DNA from: Thermoproteota archaeon
Lineage (GTDB): Archaea; Korarchaeota; Korarchaeia; Korarchaeales; Korarchaeaceae
DNA: 8,620 bases
Direction: 5' to 3'
Assembly (NCBI GenBank): GCA_003661265.1
Contig: QMVU01000035.1
Span: 1 to 8,620, forward strand
The notes under the pieces are model-generated. The model did no database searches. It saw only the letters and a program-made list of their open reading frames with translations, and was not told the DNA's origin. The position numbers and the translations under genes were made by a program. Positions 1-5,619 of the stretch are shown here, one piece after another; position 1 is the stretch's first letter, and each line of letters begins with the position of its first letter.

Positions 1-438
1 ATGGAAGGTAAGGTCGAAGTTAGGGAATCCCCCAAATAGGGGAGAAGGGCCCGAGCTTCGAGGCCCAGACGACTAGGGCAAGATAAAGTTCCCGATAATC
101 GCAGACGATACCGGAAGGATAGTTGCCTGTACGGGATGATCCACCCAGCCAAGGGCATAAATACAGTAAGAGCTGTCTTCATAATAGATCCGGAGGGGAT
201 AAAATCAGGGCGATCCTCTATTACCTGCAGGAGCTGGGTAGGAACACGGACGAAGTCCTGAGAATGGTCAAGGGACTGCAGTTATCCAATGATAAGGATG
301 TAGCTTTGCCTACAAACTGGCCGAGTAATGAGCTCATAGTGAGTTATAGTACATTCAGCGACAGACGAGGAAATTGCAAAGAAGAGGCTAAAGGAATACG
401 AATGCTTTGACTGGTGGTTCTGCCATAAGAAGGCCTAG
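1..438 (+). pseudogene. Decayed peroxiredoxin (Prx6/1-Cys type), frameshifted and internally deleted
   Basis: The peroxiredoxin fold can be followed only by changing frame. Frame from 24 reads [17 protein letters not shown], a typical N-terminus (IPxIGEKxPxFEAxTTxG). Frame from 83 reads [15 protein letters not shown]. Frame from 133 reads [20 protein letters not shown]. Frame from 204 reads [19 protein letters not shown] and continues to [11 protein letters not shown]. Frame from 364 reads [15 protein letters not shown] then DWWFCHKKA and stops at 436-438. These are the family's C-terminal landmarks ([10 protein letters not shown], GRNxDEVLRM, NWPNNELI, DWWFC) in the correct order. At least four frame changes (near 82, 132, 202 and 363) break it. 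Between TTRARIKFP and IIADDTGR some 70 codons are missing, including the PVCTTE segment with the peroxidatic cysteine, so no active protein is possible. The ATG at position 1 opens a 12-codon frame that may be the old start. Residue conservation across the breaks suggests recent decay. Family assignment is from remembered consensus and is strong; the exact start is uncertain. Confidence 0.88.
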
Positions 439-442
439 AGCA

Positions 443-472
443 TCCTCTCCCCCTCTCTTTCTTCTCATCTCC
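443..472 (+). terminator. Polypyrimidine tract, probable archaeal terminator of the old peroxiredoxin gene
   Basis: A run of 30 bases is almost entirely C and T, starting five bases after the peroxiredoxin stop. Archaeal termination commonly uses T-rich non-template tracts. This one is C-rich as well, with only one TTT, so it is a modest candidate. An imperfect hairpin (482-504, arms TTGGA/TCCAA extended past a mismatch) follows. The rest of the 439-617 gap holds the rubrerythrin promoter and nothing else that I can support. Confidence 0.35.
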
Positions 473-554
473 AGAACGATGAATTTGGACATCCCCTCCA
501 ATTTACTCTCAACCAATTTATCGTTTCATTTCTTATCGAATTAGTTTGATTTCT

Positions 555-592
555 GAACCAAAATGATAAAAAAGGTGATATTATAATTTTTC
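555..592 (+). promoter_or_regulatory. Promoter region of the rubrerythrin/superoxide reductase operon
   Basis: This AT-rich block holds two candidate TATA elements. One is AAATGATAAAAA at 561-572, preceded by an A/C-rich BRE-like stretch (GAACCA), which would start transcription near 592-595. The other is GATATTATAATTTT at 577-590, which would start it near 608-610, almost on the ribosome binding site. The first leaves room for the Shine-Dalgarno GAAGGAGA (605-612), five bases before the ATG at 618, so I prefer it. Two TTATCG copies (518-523 and 533-538) lie just upstream as possible operator half-sites. Confidence 0.5.
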
Positions 593-617
593 ATAAGCGA
601 ATAAGAAGGAGATCTGT

Positions 618-1202
618 ATGGAGGAAACCATTAGAAACCTGGTTAAGGCCTTCATTGGGGAAAGCCAGGCAAGAAATCGATATACATTTTATGCCAAGGT
701 TGCGAAAAAGGAGGGATTTGAGCAAATAGCTGAAGTTTTCCTGATAACGGCTGAAAACGAAAAGGAGCATGCCTCTTGGCTGTTCAAGTTGATAAACGAG
801 TTGAAGAGGAGGAGCGGTGAGGAGCTTAAGGAGATAAAGGTGGAGGCGATATGCCCTACTACTCTTGGTACGACAGCCGAGAACCTTAAAGCAGCCATAG
901 TAGGTGAAAATTACGAGTACACGAAGATGTACCCCGAATTTGCTGATGTTGCCGAAAGAGAGGGATTTCCGGAGATAGCAGCGAGGCTCAGGGCGATAGC
1001 GAAGGCAGAACAGCACCACGAAGAGAGGTTTAAGAAGTTATTGAAGGAAGTAGAGGCCGGAACAGTCTTTAAGAAGGACAGAGAGGTTTGGTGGGTTTGC
1101 AGGGAGTGCGGATACATGCATTACGGCAAAGAGCCCCCTGAGAAGTGCCCCTCATGCGGACATCCGAGGAGCTTCTTCCAGGTGAAGTGCGAGGAGTATT
1201 AG
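618..1202 (+). CDS. rbr: Rubrerythrin (peroxide reductase with di-iron and rubredoxin domains)
   Basis: A 194-residue classical rubrerythrin. It reduces hydrogen peroxide to water in the cytoplasm using electrons from reduced rubredoxin or a related donor, and is a main peroxide defence of anaerobes. Residues 1-145 form the four-helix ferritin-like domain. The di-iron ligands are all visible: E15 (in GESQARNRY), E48 and H51 (ENEKEH), E97 and E100 (GENYEY), E131 and H134 (EQHH). Residues 158-194 form the C-terminal rubredoxin-like domain with two knuckles, C161/C164 (CRECG) and C177/C180 (CPSCG), which hold the FeCys4 site. The length is normal. The start is fixed by GAAGGAGA five bases upstream. 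The superoxide reductase gene follows after nine bases with its own ribosome binding site, so the two are an operon: one makes peroxide from superoxide, the other removes it. Promoter and terminator flank the pair. Confidence 0.97.
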   Translation: MEETIRNLVKAFIGESQARNRYTFYAKVAKKEGFEQIAEVFLITAENEKEHASWLFKLINELKRRSGEELKEIKVEAICPTTLGTTAENLKAAIVGENYEYTKMYPEFADVAEREGFPEIAARLRAIAKAEQHHEERFKKLLKEVEAGTVFKKDREVWWVCRECGYMHYGKEPPEKCPSCGHPRSFFQVKCEEY

Positions 1203-1211
1203 GGTGAGGAA

Positions 1212-1595
1212 ATGACGGAATTGGGGCAGGTCTACAGGTGTAACATATGCGGTAACATAGTAGAGGTCTTACACGCAGGGAAAGGAAACCTCGTCTGCTG
1301 TGGTCAGCCGATGGAACTCCTAGAAGAGAAATCTGAGGAAGAGGGAAGGGAGAAGCACGTTCCAGTTGTCGAGAAGGGTGAAGCAGCCTTAAAGGTGAGG
1401 GTAGGCTCCGTCCCACATCCAATGGAGGAGAGGCACTACATAGAGTGGATAGAGGTCATTGCTGATGGTGAGGCTCAGAGGAGGTCCCTGAAGCCGGGGG
1501 AAAGACCTGAGGCAGAGTTCAAGGTTAAAGCCAAGGAGCTTGCGGTAAGGGCCTATTGCAACCTCCACGGCCTATGGTCGACAAAAGTCAGCTGA
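1212..1595 (+). CDS. dfx: Desulfoferrodoxin-type superoxide reductase
   Basis: A 127-residue two-iron superoxide reductase. It reduces superoxide to hydrogen peroxide without making oxygen, in the cytoplasm. The N-terminal desulforedoxin domain (1-37) has the center I ligands C10, C13 (CNICG) and the adjacent C29-C30 (VCCGQPM). The catalytic domain has the center II ligands H49 (in EKHVPVVE), H69 and H75 ([11 protein letters not shown]), C116 and H119 (YCNLHGLW), so all five are present. E47 and K48, which in the family help donate protons and attract superoxide, are both kept. The length matches the 2Fe family. The ATG is preceded by GGTGAGG (1203-1209), immediately after the rubrerythrin stop. 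No separate rubredoxin gene is in the window, so the electron donor must be encoded elsewhere. Confidence 0.97.
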   Translation: MTELGQVYRCNICGNIVEVLHAGKGNLVCCGQPMELLEEKSEEEGREKHVPVVEKGEAALKVRVGSVPHPMEERHYIEWIEVIADGEAQRRSLKPGERPEAEFKVKAKELAVRAYCNLHGLWSTKVS

Positions 1596-1613
1596 AGAGA
1601 AATTACGCAGCAT

Positions 1614-1630
1614 CACCTCTCCTCTTTTTT
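1614..1630 (+). terminator. T-rich terminator of the rubrerythrin/superoxide reductase operon
   Basis: A pyrimidine stretch ending in TTTTTT (1625-1630) lies 19-35 bases after the superoxide reductase stop, as expected for archaeal oligo-T termination. It has no clear hairpin. The T-run overlaps the stop codon of the convergent AOR gene, so the two convergent units share this very short gap (33 bases). Confidence 0.55.
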
Positions 1631-3494
1631 AGCGTTTAGGAAGCTTTTCTATAGCCCAAGATATGTCGAGCTCGTGTAGCCTTTCCTCAGTCGGGATTCC
1701 ATTCTCATCCCAGCCCATCATCGCATAGTACAGCTTTATGGCCCTTCTCAGCTCATCCCTGCTTATTGCTGTGTCAGATAGGGCTCCAGACCTGCGCGGT
1801 TGGAAGAACCTTTCAGGAAGCCAGTCATCTTGGGACCTGAATCCCCTCATCAGGTTGATTATCCTCGTAAGCGTCGTTGCTCTTTCTGCCACCTTGAGAA
1901 GCTCCCAAGCAGTTGTGTTCCATCCTGTGATAGCCCTCACCATCTCAACCTTTTGCAACACGTTGAATGGCATGAAGAGGCAGATTGGGAGTACGTTGTT
2001 CAGGGTCATGTAGTTCACGTAGTAATAGAAGGTCCTAACCTTCCTCGGTCCTAAGTCCTCGACAGGAGGAGCTTCGAGTATACCCAAGGACCTCAGCTCA
2101 TCCGCTACCCTCTCCAAGTTCAGGGCGGTGTCGTGCATGTTGTGGCAGTGGTCAGCTCCCGTGGGCGAGACAGCGTAACCCAGGCCAAGACCTCTCTTGA
2201 GCCTTGGTTCGTGCATCGGAACCTCCTGCCCCTTTACGTGTATTGCGAACTTCTCCGCCCCTTTTCCGATCTTCTCAGCTGCTCTCATTGATCCCTCAGC
2301 CAGGAGGTCTCCTATGCCCTTCCTCTCGCCTATCAGCTCGACGAGCTTAACCATCGCCTCAGCATTTCCGAAGCTGAGATCTAAGCCAGCATCCTCCTTC
2401 GTCAGTATCCCCTGCTCAAAACACTCCATCGCAAACGCTATAGTCGCTCCAGTGGATATAGTGTCCATTCCGTACGCGTTGCAAAGCTCGTTCCCCTTGC
2501 ATATGGCTGCGAGGTCGTCTATTCCGCAGTTTGACCCAAGGGCTGCCAGAGTCTCGTACTCAGGCCCTCCGTAGTCGGGGTCCACCTCCCAACGCCCCTT
2601 AACCCTCACTACTTTCTTGCACGCTACCGGGCAGGCAAAGCAGGTGTCCATCCTGATCCCATATTTCGCCTTTAGCGTCCTGGCATCTATCTCCATGACG
2701 TTTGGGAACGGATCTCCCCTGAAGTTGTTGATGGGGAGGTTTCCGGTCTGGAGTCCTATGTCCATGGCAGCCCCTGTTCCGTAAAGGTGGAGGTTCCTCA
2801 CCAGATTTTCAACGTTTTGAGCGAGCCATGCTGATAACTCCCTCAACTTCTCGGGATTGGCGACCTCTGGAGCCTTTGATCCTCTTACCGCCACAGCCTT
2901 CAGCTTCTTAGATCCCATAACAGCTCCAAGCCCAGTTCTCCCAGCAGCTCTCGTTACGTCGTGCATTATGCAGGCAAATCTCACTAGCCTCTCCCCTGCA
3001 GGCCCTATCTGAGCTACTCTAACCCCTTCATCATCGAGCTCCTTCCTTATCGCCTCTTGAGCGTCCTTCGTTTTCATTCCCCATATGTGGGATGCGTCCA
3101 TTATCTCAGCCTTCCCATCGTGGACCCAGAGGTAAACCGGCTTCTCGGAAGCCCCCTTCACTACTATTGCGTCAAAACCGGCCCTCTTCAGCTCAGCTCC
3201 CCAATAACCTCCAGCTTCTGCCTCCCCATATCCCCCAGTTAAGGGGGAAATTGCTCCAACGCTGTGCCTTCCAGCTCCTGGGATTGGAGATCCGGTGACA
3301 GCTCCTAAGGCGAAGATCAGAAGGTTATCGGGACCCAATGGGTCGGTGCTTGGGCCGGTCTCCCTCAGGAGGTAATAAGCTATGAACCCCCTGCCCCCCA
3401 CATAGCGGCGGTAAAATTCCTCTTCTCGCTCTTCGACCCAAGTTTTACCCTCAGACAGGTCTACTCTAAGTATCCTTCCGTTATACCCGTGCAT
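1629..3494 (-). CDS. Aldehyde ferredoxin oxidoreductase family tungstoenzyme
   Basis: A 621-residue AOR-family protein. Characterised members are cytoplasmic tungsten-bis-pterin enzymes that oxidise aldehydes to carboxylic acids and reduce ferredoxin. The N-terminal domain starts with GYNGRILRVDLSEG (3-16) and contains the pterin-binding GGRGF (33-37) and the AGRTGLGAVMGSKKLKA region (184-200). The [4Fe-4S] ligands are C285, C288, C292 (CFACPVACK) and very probably C505 (PICLF), matching the CxxCxxxC plus late Cys of Pyrococcus AOR. GGPEYE (309-314) carries the conserved glutamates, and H449 (GADH) sits where the catalytic histidine is expected. The usual late DxxGLC motif is altered to NVLPIC (500-505), so substrate may differ from the classical AORs. 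The start ATG has a TATA 26 bases upstream and no ribosome binding site, so the mRNA is probably leaderless. A Cys-rich regulator is the next gene upstream on the same strand. No molybdopterin or MoaD-like gene is nearby. The physiological aldehyde cannot be told. Confidence 0.93.
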   Translation of the reverse strand: MHGYNGRILRVDLSEGKTWVEEREEEFYRRYVGGRGFIAYYLLRETGPSTDPLGPDNLLIFALGAVTGSPIPGAGRHSVGAISPLTGGYGEAEAGGYWGAELKRAGFDAIVVKGASEKPVYLWVHDGKAEIMDASHIWGMKTKDAQEAIRKELDDEGVRVAQIGPAGERLVRFACIMHDVTRAAGRTGLGAVMGSKKLKAVAVRGSKAPEVANPEKLRELSAWLAQNVENLVRNLHLYGTGAAMDIGLQTGNLPINNFRGDPFPNVMEIDARTLKAKYGIRMDTCFACPVACKKVVRVKGRWEVDPDYGGPEYETLAALGSNCGIDDLAAICKGNELCNAYGMDTISTGATIAFAMECFEQGILTKEDAGLDLSFGNAEAMVKLVELIGERKGIGDLLAEGSMRAAEKIGKGAEKFAIHVKGQEVPMHEPRLKRGLGLGYAVSPTGADHCHNMHDTALNLERVADELRSLGILEAPPVEDLGPRKVRTFYYYVNYMTLNNVLPICLFMPFNVLQKVEMVRAITGWNTTAWELLKVAERATTLTRIINLMRGFRSQDDWLPERFFQPRRSGALSDTAISRDELRRAIKLYYAMMGWDENGIPTEERLHELDISWAIEKLPKR

Positions 3495-3514
3495 TTCATT
3501 TAACGTCGCACCGA

Positions 3515-3526
3515 TTACTTAAATTC
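3515..3526 (-). promoter_or_regulatory. TATA element of the AOR gene (leaderless promoter)
   Basis: The minus strand reads GAATTTAAGTAA, centred about 26 bases before the A of the AOR start codon. That is the normal archaeal TATA-to-start distance, so transcription should begin at or next to the ATG, which explains the missing ribosome binding site. A perfect palindrome abuts its upstream edge. Confidence 0.55.
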
Positions 3527-3530
3527 TTGA

Positions 3531-3545
3531 GTCCCTCAAAGGGAC
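3531..3545. promoter_or_regulatory. Perfect palindrome abutting the AOR promoter, candidate operator
   Basis: GTCCCT-CAA-AGGGAC has perfect 6-base arms with a 3-base spacer. It lies 37-51 bases before the AOR start, against the BRE/TATA, and 37 bases after the end of the regulator gene. A site here could block TBP/TFB binding or support activation. It could instead be a short RNA hairpin at the end of the regulator transcript; without a T-run on the minus strand that seems less likely. The binding protein is inferred, not shown; the adjacent Cys-rich HTH protein is the obvious candidate. Confidence 0.4.
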
Positions 3546-3581
3546 ATTTGAAAACCTTAGCGAAAGCTCTGGACAAGAGGA

Positions 3582-3971
3582 CTAGTGACAGATTGACGTT
3601 ACCAGCTTGCAAAGTTTGCACTTCTCGACCTCGATCCTGGGATCAAATGCCTTATGCAGCTTGCACATAAGGCCCTTCTTCCTAACAGCCTTGCAGACAT
3701 CGCAAAACTTCATCACAAAGTCCCTGTACGATATCTCCTTCCTAGCAAGGGATCTGGCAATTTCATCCACCATGGCTGATATCTCCTCCTCCCCCTCAAG
3801 GTCCATGGCCTTTCCCCTCAACTTCCTGCTGTAAAGGCTTATAGCCGGTTGACTGACGCCTAAAAGGTTAGCAGCCTCCACCTGCTTCAGACCGTGATCT
3901 CTGACAAGTCTCTTGGCAATCATGGCCCTGATGACCGGAAGTACGCATTTCACCGCCACTTCGCAGGGCAC
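3582..3971 (-). CDS. COG2522-type archaeal HTH regulator with C-terminal cysteine cluster
   Basis: A 129-residue predicted transcription factor. Residues 12-50 carry a Cro/CI-type helix-turn-helix: LKQVEAANLLGVSQPAISLY (28-47) with the pattern of an Xre-like DNA-binding unit. The N-terminus PCEVAVKCVLPVIRAMIAKRLV is typical of this archaeal family (COG2522). The C-terminal third is rich in likely metal or iron-sulfur ligands: C90 and C93 (CDVC), C103 and H106 (CKLH), C118 and C121 (CKLC), and C128. This spacing suggests a redox-, iron- or metal-responsive sensor, but the cofactor is an inference. The start is GTG (3969-3971); no ATG is available upstream in frame, and starting later would cut the family N-terminus. 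There is no clear Shine-Dalgarno. The AOR gene lies 87 bases downstream on the same strand, separated by its own promoter and a palindrome, so local control of AOR is plausible. Confidence 0.85.
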   Translation of the reverse strand: MPCEVAVKCVLPVIRAMIAKRLVRDHGLKQVEAANLLGVSQPAISLYSRKLRGKAMDLEGEEEISAMVDEIARSLARKEISYRDFVMKFCDVCKAVRKKGLMCKLHKAFDPRIEVEKCKLCKLVTSICH

Positions 3972-4002
3972 GAGCAGTTGATATCCCCCCTGATTTCTGA
4001 CG

Positions 4003-4032
4003 AACGATAAATATAACTATCATGACTATCGT
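4003..4032 (-). promoter_or_regulatory. Promoter and possible autoregulatory sites of the HTH regulator
   Basis: On the minus strand a TATA-like TTATATTT (4009-4016) would start transcription near 3986, about 15 bases before the GTG. Around it are repeated half-sites: ACGATA (4004-4009) and TATCGT (4027-4032) as an inverted pair with a 17-base spacer, and a direct ACTATC repeat at 4016-4021 and 4025-4030. Half-sites overlapping and just upstream of the TATA suggest feedback control by the encoded regulator. That is an inference. Confidence 0.4.
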
Positions 4033-4039
4033 AATACCG

Positions 4040-4085
4040 GTTCTTTAACGAGCTGCTCAGCTCATGAGACGCGGAGCTCAAGAAC
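4040..4085. repeat. Nested inverted repeat in the divergent intergenic region
   Basis: GTTCTT (4040-4045) pairs with AAGAAC (4080-4085). Inside it, GAGCT (4050-4054) can pair either with AGCTC at 4059-4063, giving a small hairpin with a 4-base loop, or with AGCTC at 4075-4079, extending the outer stem across a 4-base bulge. The two pairings exclude each other. The element sits between the divergent regulator and radical SAM genes, upstream of both likely start sites, so it is more likely a DNA-level site than part of either mRNA. A small RNA cannot be excluded, but I see no C/D or H/ACA boxes. Confidence 0.4.
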
Positions 4086-4102
4086 AAGGGGCTTAAGTAA
4101 GG

Positions 4103-4110
4103 TTATATTG
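4103..4110 (+). promoter_or_regulatory. TATA element of the radical SAM/Nudix operon
   Basis: TTATATTG is centred 26 bases before the ATG at 4133, predicting a leaderless transcript. A second TATAA at 4123-4127 is too near the start to serve. Only GAGGG directly abuts the ATG, too close for a ribosome binding site, which agrees with a leaderless start. Confidence 0.5.
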
Positions 4111-4132
4111 TGATTTCCACCTTATAAGAGGG

Positions 4133-5080
4133 ATGATTGAAGGCCGGGTGCTTAGAAGGTTCGATCCCTGGCATGGGAGCCTCTGCACATGCCCTACCAA
4201 GTACTCCTTAAGTCCCTATACTGGATGCGGGCACTCTTGCCTCTACTGCTACATAAGCGCCTACATCAGGGATCCATTTAGGCCCAGACCAAAGAAGGAT
4301 TTCCTCAGGAATCTTTCCAAGGATTTGACAAGGGTTAAGCCGGGCCAGCTTGTCTCGATGAGCAACAGCTCCGACCCCTACACTCCTCCGGAGGAAGAGC
4401 TCATGCTCAGTAGGTCCGCCCTTAAACTCCTCCTTAACGCTGGGATGAGGGTCTTAGTTGTTACGAAATCCGATCTTGTGGTGAGGGACATAGACGTACT
4501 TTCTAAGGGCAATTCGGCTGTTTCAATAACGGTGACGACCATGGACGAGGGGTTGGCCAGCAGGCTTGAACCAGGGGCCCCTTCGCCTGAGATGAGGATG
4601 AAGGCCTTGGAAAAGGTCTCTTCTGCCGGAATCCCAACCATTTTAAGGCTTGATCCGATAATTCCGGGATTAAACGATTCCAAAGATTCCATCTCTGAGG
4701 TTATAGATAGGGCAAGGGAGGCTGGAGTCAAGCACGTCGTCTCCTCCACGTACAAGGCGAGGGCTGACAGCTTGAGGAGGCTTCTCTCCTCGTTTCCTGA
4801 GTTAGAAAGCGTAAGAGACCTTTACAGGAGAGGAGAGAGGGTCGGGAGCTATATGTACCTCCCAAGAAGCATGAGGAAAGCCATCTTGGGAAGGGTGAGG
4901 TCTCTGGTCCTTGAGGCTGGCATGACCTTCGCCGTCTGCCGGGAAGGAATGCCTGAACTAAACAGCGTGGGGGTTTGCTGTGATGGTTCGCACCTAACTT
5001 TTAGGGGCAAGCTCTTACTCGCCCCAGACCCTTGTGGAAGTGATGAAATTGGAGGTTTTGGAGGAGGAAACTGTGTATAG
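4133..5080 (+). CDS. SplB-like radical SAM protein (COG1533 family)
   Basis: A 315-residue radical S-adenosylmethionine protein. The [4Fe-4S] motif CxxxCxxC is seen at C32, C36, C39 (GCGHSCLYCY), preceded by the family's CTCP segment (C18, C20) and YSLSPYTGC. SMSNSSDPYTPPE (74-86), the VTKSD strand (about 110) and RLDPIIPGLND (about 171-181) are the hallmark barrel strands of COG1533, relatives of spore photoproduct lyase. The C-terminus carries further conserved cysteines (CREGMPEL near 269, VCCDGSH near 282) and DPCG, possibly an extra metal site. Most archaeal COG1533 proteins have no known substrate, so I do not assign one; real DNA photoproduct lyase activity is unlikely without more evidence. 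The last 38-47 bases overlap the start of the Nudix gene in another frame, so the two are co-transcribed and possibly translationally coupled. Confidence 0.88.
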   Translation: MIEGRVLRRFDPWHGSLCTCPTKYSLSPYTGCGHSCLYCYISAYIRDPFRPRPKKDFLRNLSKDLTRVKPGQLVSMSNSSDPYTPPEEELMLSRSALKLLLNAGMRVLVVTKSDLVVRDIDVLSKGNSAVSITVTTMDEGLASRLEPGAPSPEMRMKALEKVSSAGIPTILRLDPIIPGLNDSKDSISEVIDRAREAGVKHVVSSTYKARADSLRRLLSSFPELESVRDLYRRGERVGSYMYLPRSMRKAILGRVRSLVLEAGMTFAVCREGMPELNSVGVCCDGSHLTFRGKLLLAPDPCGSDEIGGFGGGNCV

Positions 5081-5567
5081 CGGAAGGATATTTGATTTGA
5101 AGGTCCACAAGATTCGGCTGGGATCGGGAAGGGTTATAAGGAGGGAGTTCGTTGAGCATCCAGGAGCTGTAGCTATAATAGCTGTTAAGGGGGATAGGAT
5201 CCTTCTAATTAGGCAGTACAGGCATCCTGTCAGAGGGTGGATAATAGAAATCCCGGCAGGCACCCTTGAGGAGGGAGAAAGTCCGGAGCAGTGCGCCAGA
5301 AGAGAGTTGGAGGAGGAGACTGGGTACAGGGCGAGGAAGCTGAAGGAGGTCTTCAAGGCTTACGTGGCCCCTGGCTACAGCAGCGAACTGATTCACTTCT
5401 TCCTGGCCGAAGAGCTTGAAGAGGGCGTCTCTAAGCCTGAAGAGGATGAGATAACCCAAGTGATTTGGCTTGACACTCGTAGCGTGCTCGAGATGATTTC
5501 CAAGGGAGAGGTAAGGGATCTGAAGACGATTTCCGCTGTCCTATGGATTGCCTCCCAAGGCTTATAG
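5043..5567 (+). CDS. Nudix hydrolase, ADP-ribose pyrophosphatase type
   Basis: A 174-residue Nudix protein. The Nudix box GX5EX7REUXEEXGU is complete at residues 73-95 (GTLEEGE...RRELEEETGY), supplying the Mg2+-binding glutamates. The upstream segments VEHPGAVAI, LLIRQYRHPVRGWIIEIPAG and the downstream YVAPGYSSELIHFFLAE are typical of the ADP-ribose pyrophosphatase subgroup (COG0494, NudF-like), which splits ADP-ribose into AMP and ribose 5-phosphate in the cytoplasm. Substrate is therefore likely but not proven. Start choice: ATG 5043 is preferred; in-frame GTGs at 5034 and 5040 would add up to three residues, and no clear ribosome binding site decides. The gene begins inside the end of the radical SAM gene. 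A T6 run follows the stop by 35 bases. Confidence 0.92.
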   Translation: MKLEVLEEETVYSGRIFDLKVHKIRLGSGRVIRREFVEHPGAVAIIAVKGDRILLIRQYRHPVRGWIIEIPAGTLEEGESPEQCARRELEEETGYRARKLKEVFKAYVAPGYSSELIHFFLAEELEEGVSKPEEDEITQVIWLDTRSVLEMISKGEVRDLKTISAVLWIASQGL

Positions 5568-5602
5568 CCAACTCCTCCTACCTAGTTTAGCCCTTAAAGG
5601 AC

Positions 5603-5608
5603 TTTTTT
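5603..5608 (+). terminator. Oligo-T terminator after the Nudix gene
   Basis: TTTTTT occurs 36 bases past the Nudix stop, in the 52-base gap before the convergent isomerase-like gene. This suits archaeal T-run termination of the radical SAM/Nudix unit. Nothing similar is seen for the opposite strand. Confidence 0.45.
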
Positions 5609-5619
5609 GGCAATCTCGC

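Noticed and set aside
123..410. A 95-codon open frame as a gene in its own right
   Set aside because: Its middle encodes the peroxiredoxin C-terminal region, while its two ends are out-of-frame translations of the same decayed gene, so it is part of the pseudogene.
482..504. Imperfect hairpin (TTGGA/TCCAA) as an intrinsic terminator or riboswitch
   Set aside because: The stem is only five pairs plus two past a mismatch, with no T-run after it, and it precedes the likely start site of the rubrerythrin mRNA.
477..556. Possible C/D box small RNA: CGATGAA near 478-484 and CTGA at 553-556
   Set aside because: The C-like box is imperfect, the spacing is about 70 bases without clear D' and C' boxes, and no terminal stem is evident.
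591..1422. Overlapping open frames on the minus strand opposite rubrerythrin and superoxide reductase (591-1019, 911-1117, 1069-1422)
   Set aside because: They lie opposite two confidently identified genes, have no family resemblance, and show the low-complexity Leu/Ser/Pro composition typical of antisense frames.
1738..3298. Several plus-strand open frames opposite the AOR gene (1738-2013, 1800-2054, 2197-2574, 3057-3298)
   Set aside because: All are antisense to continuous, family-conserved AOR sequence and have no ribosome binding site or known motif.
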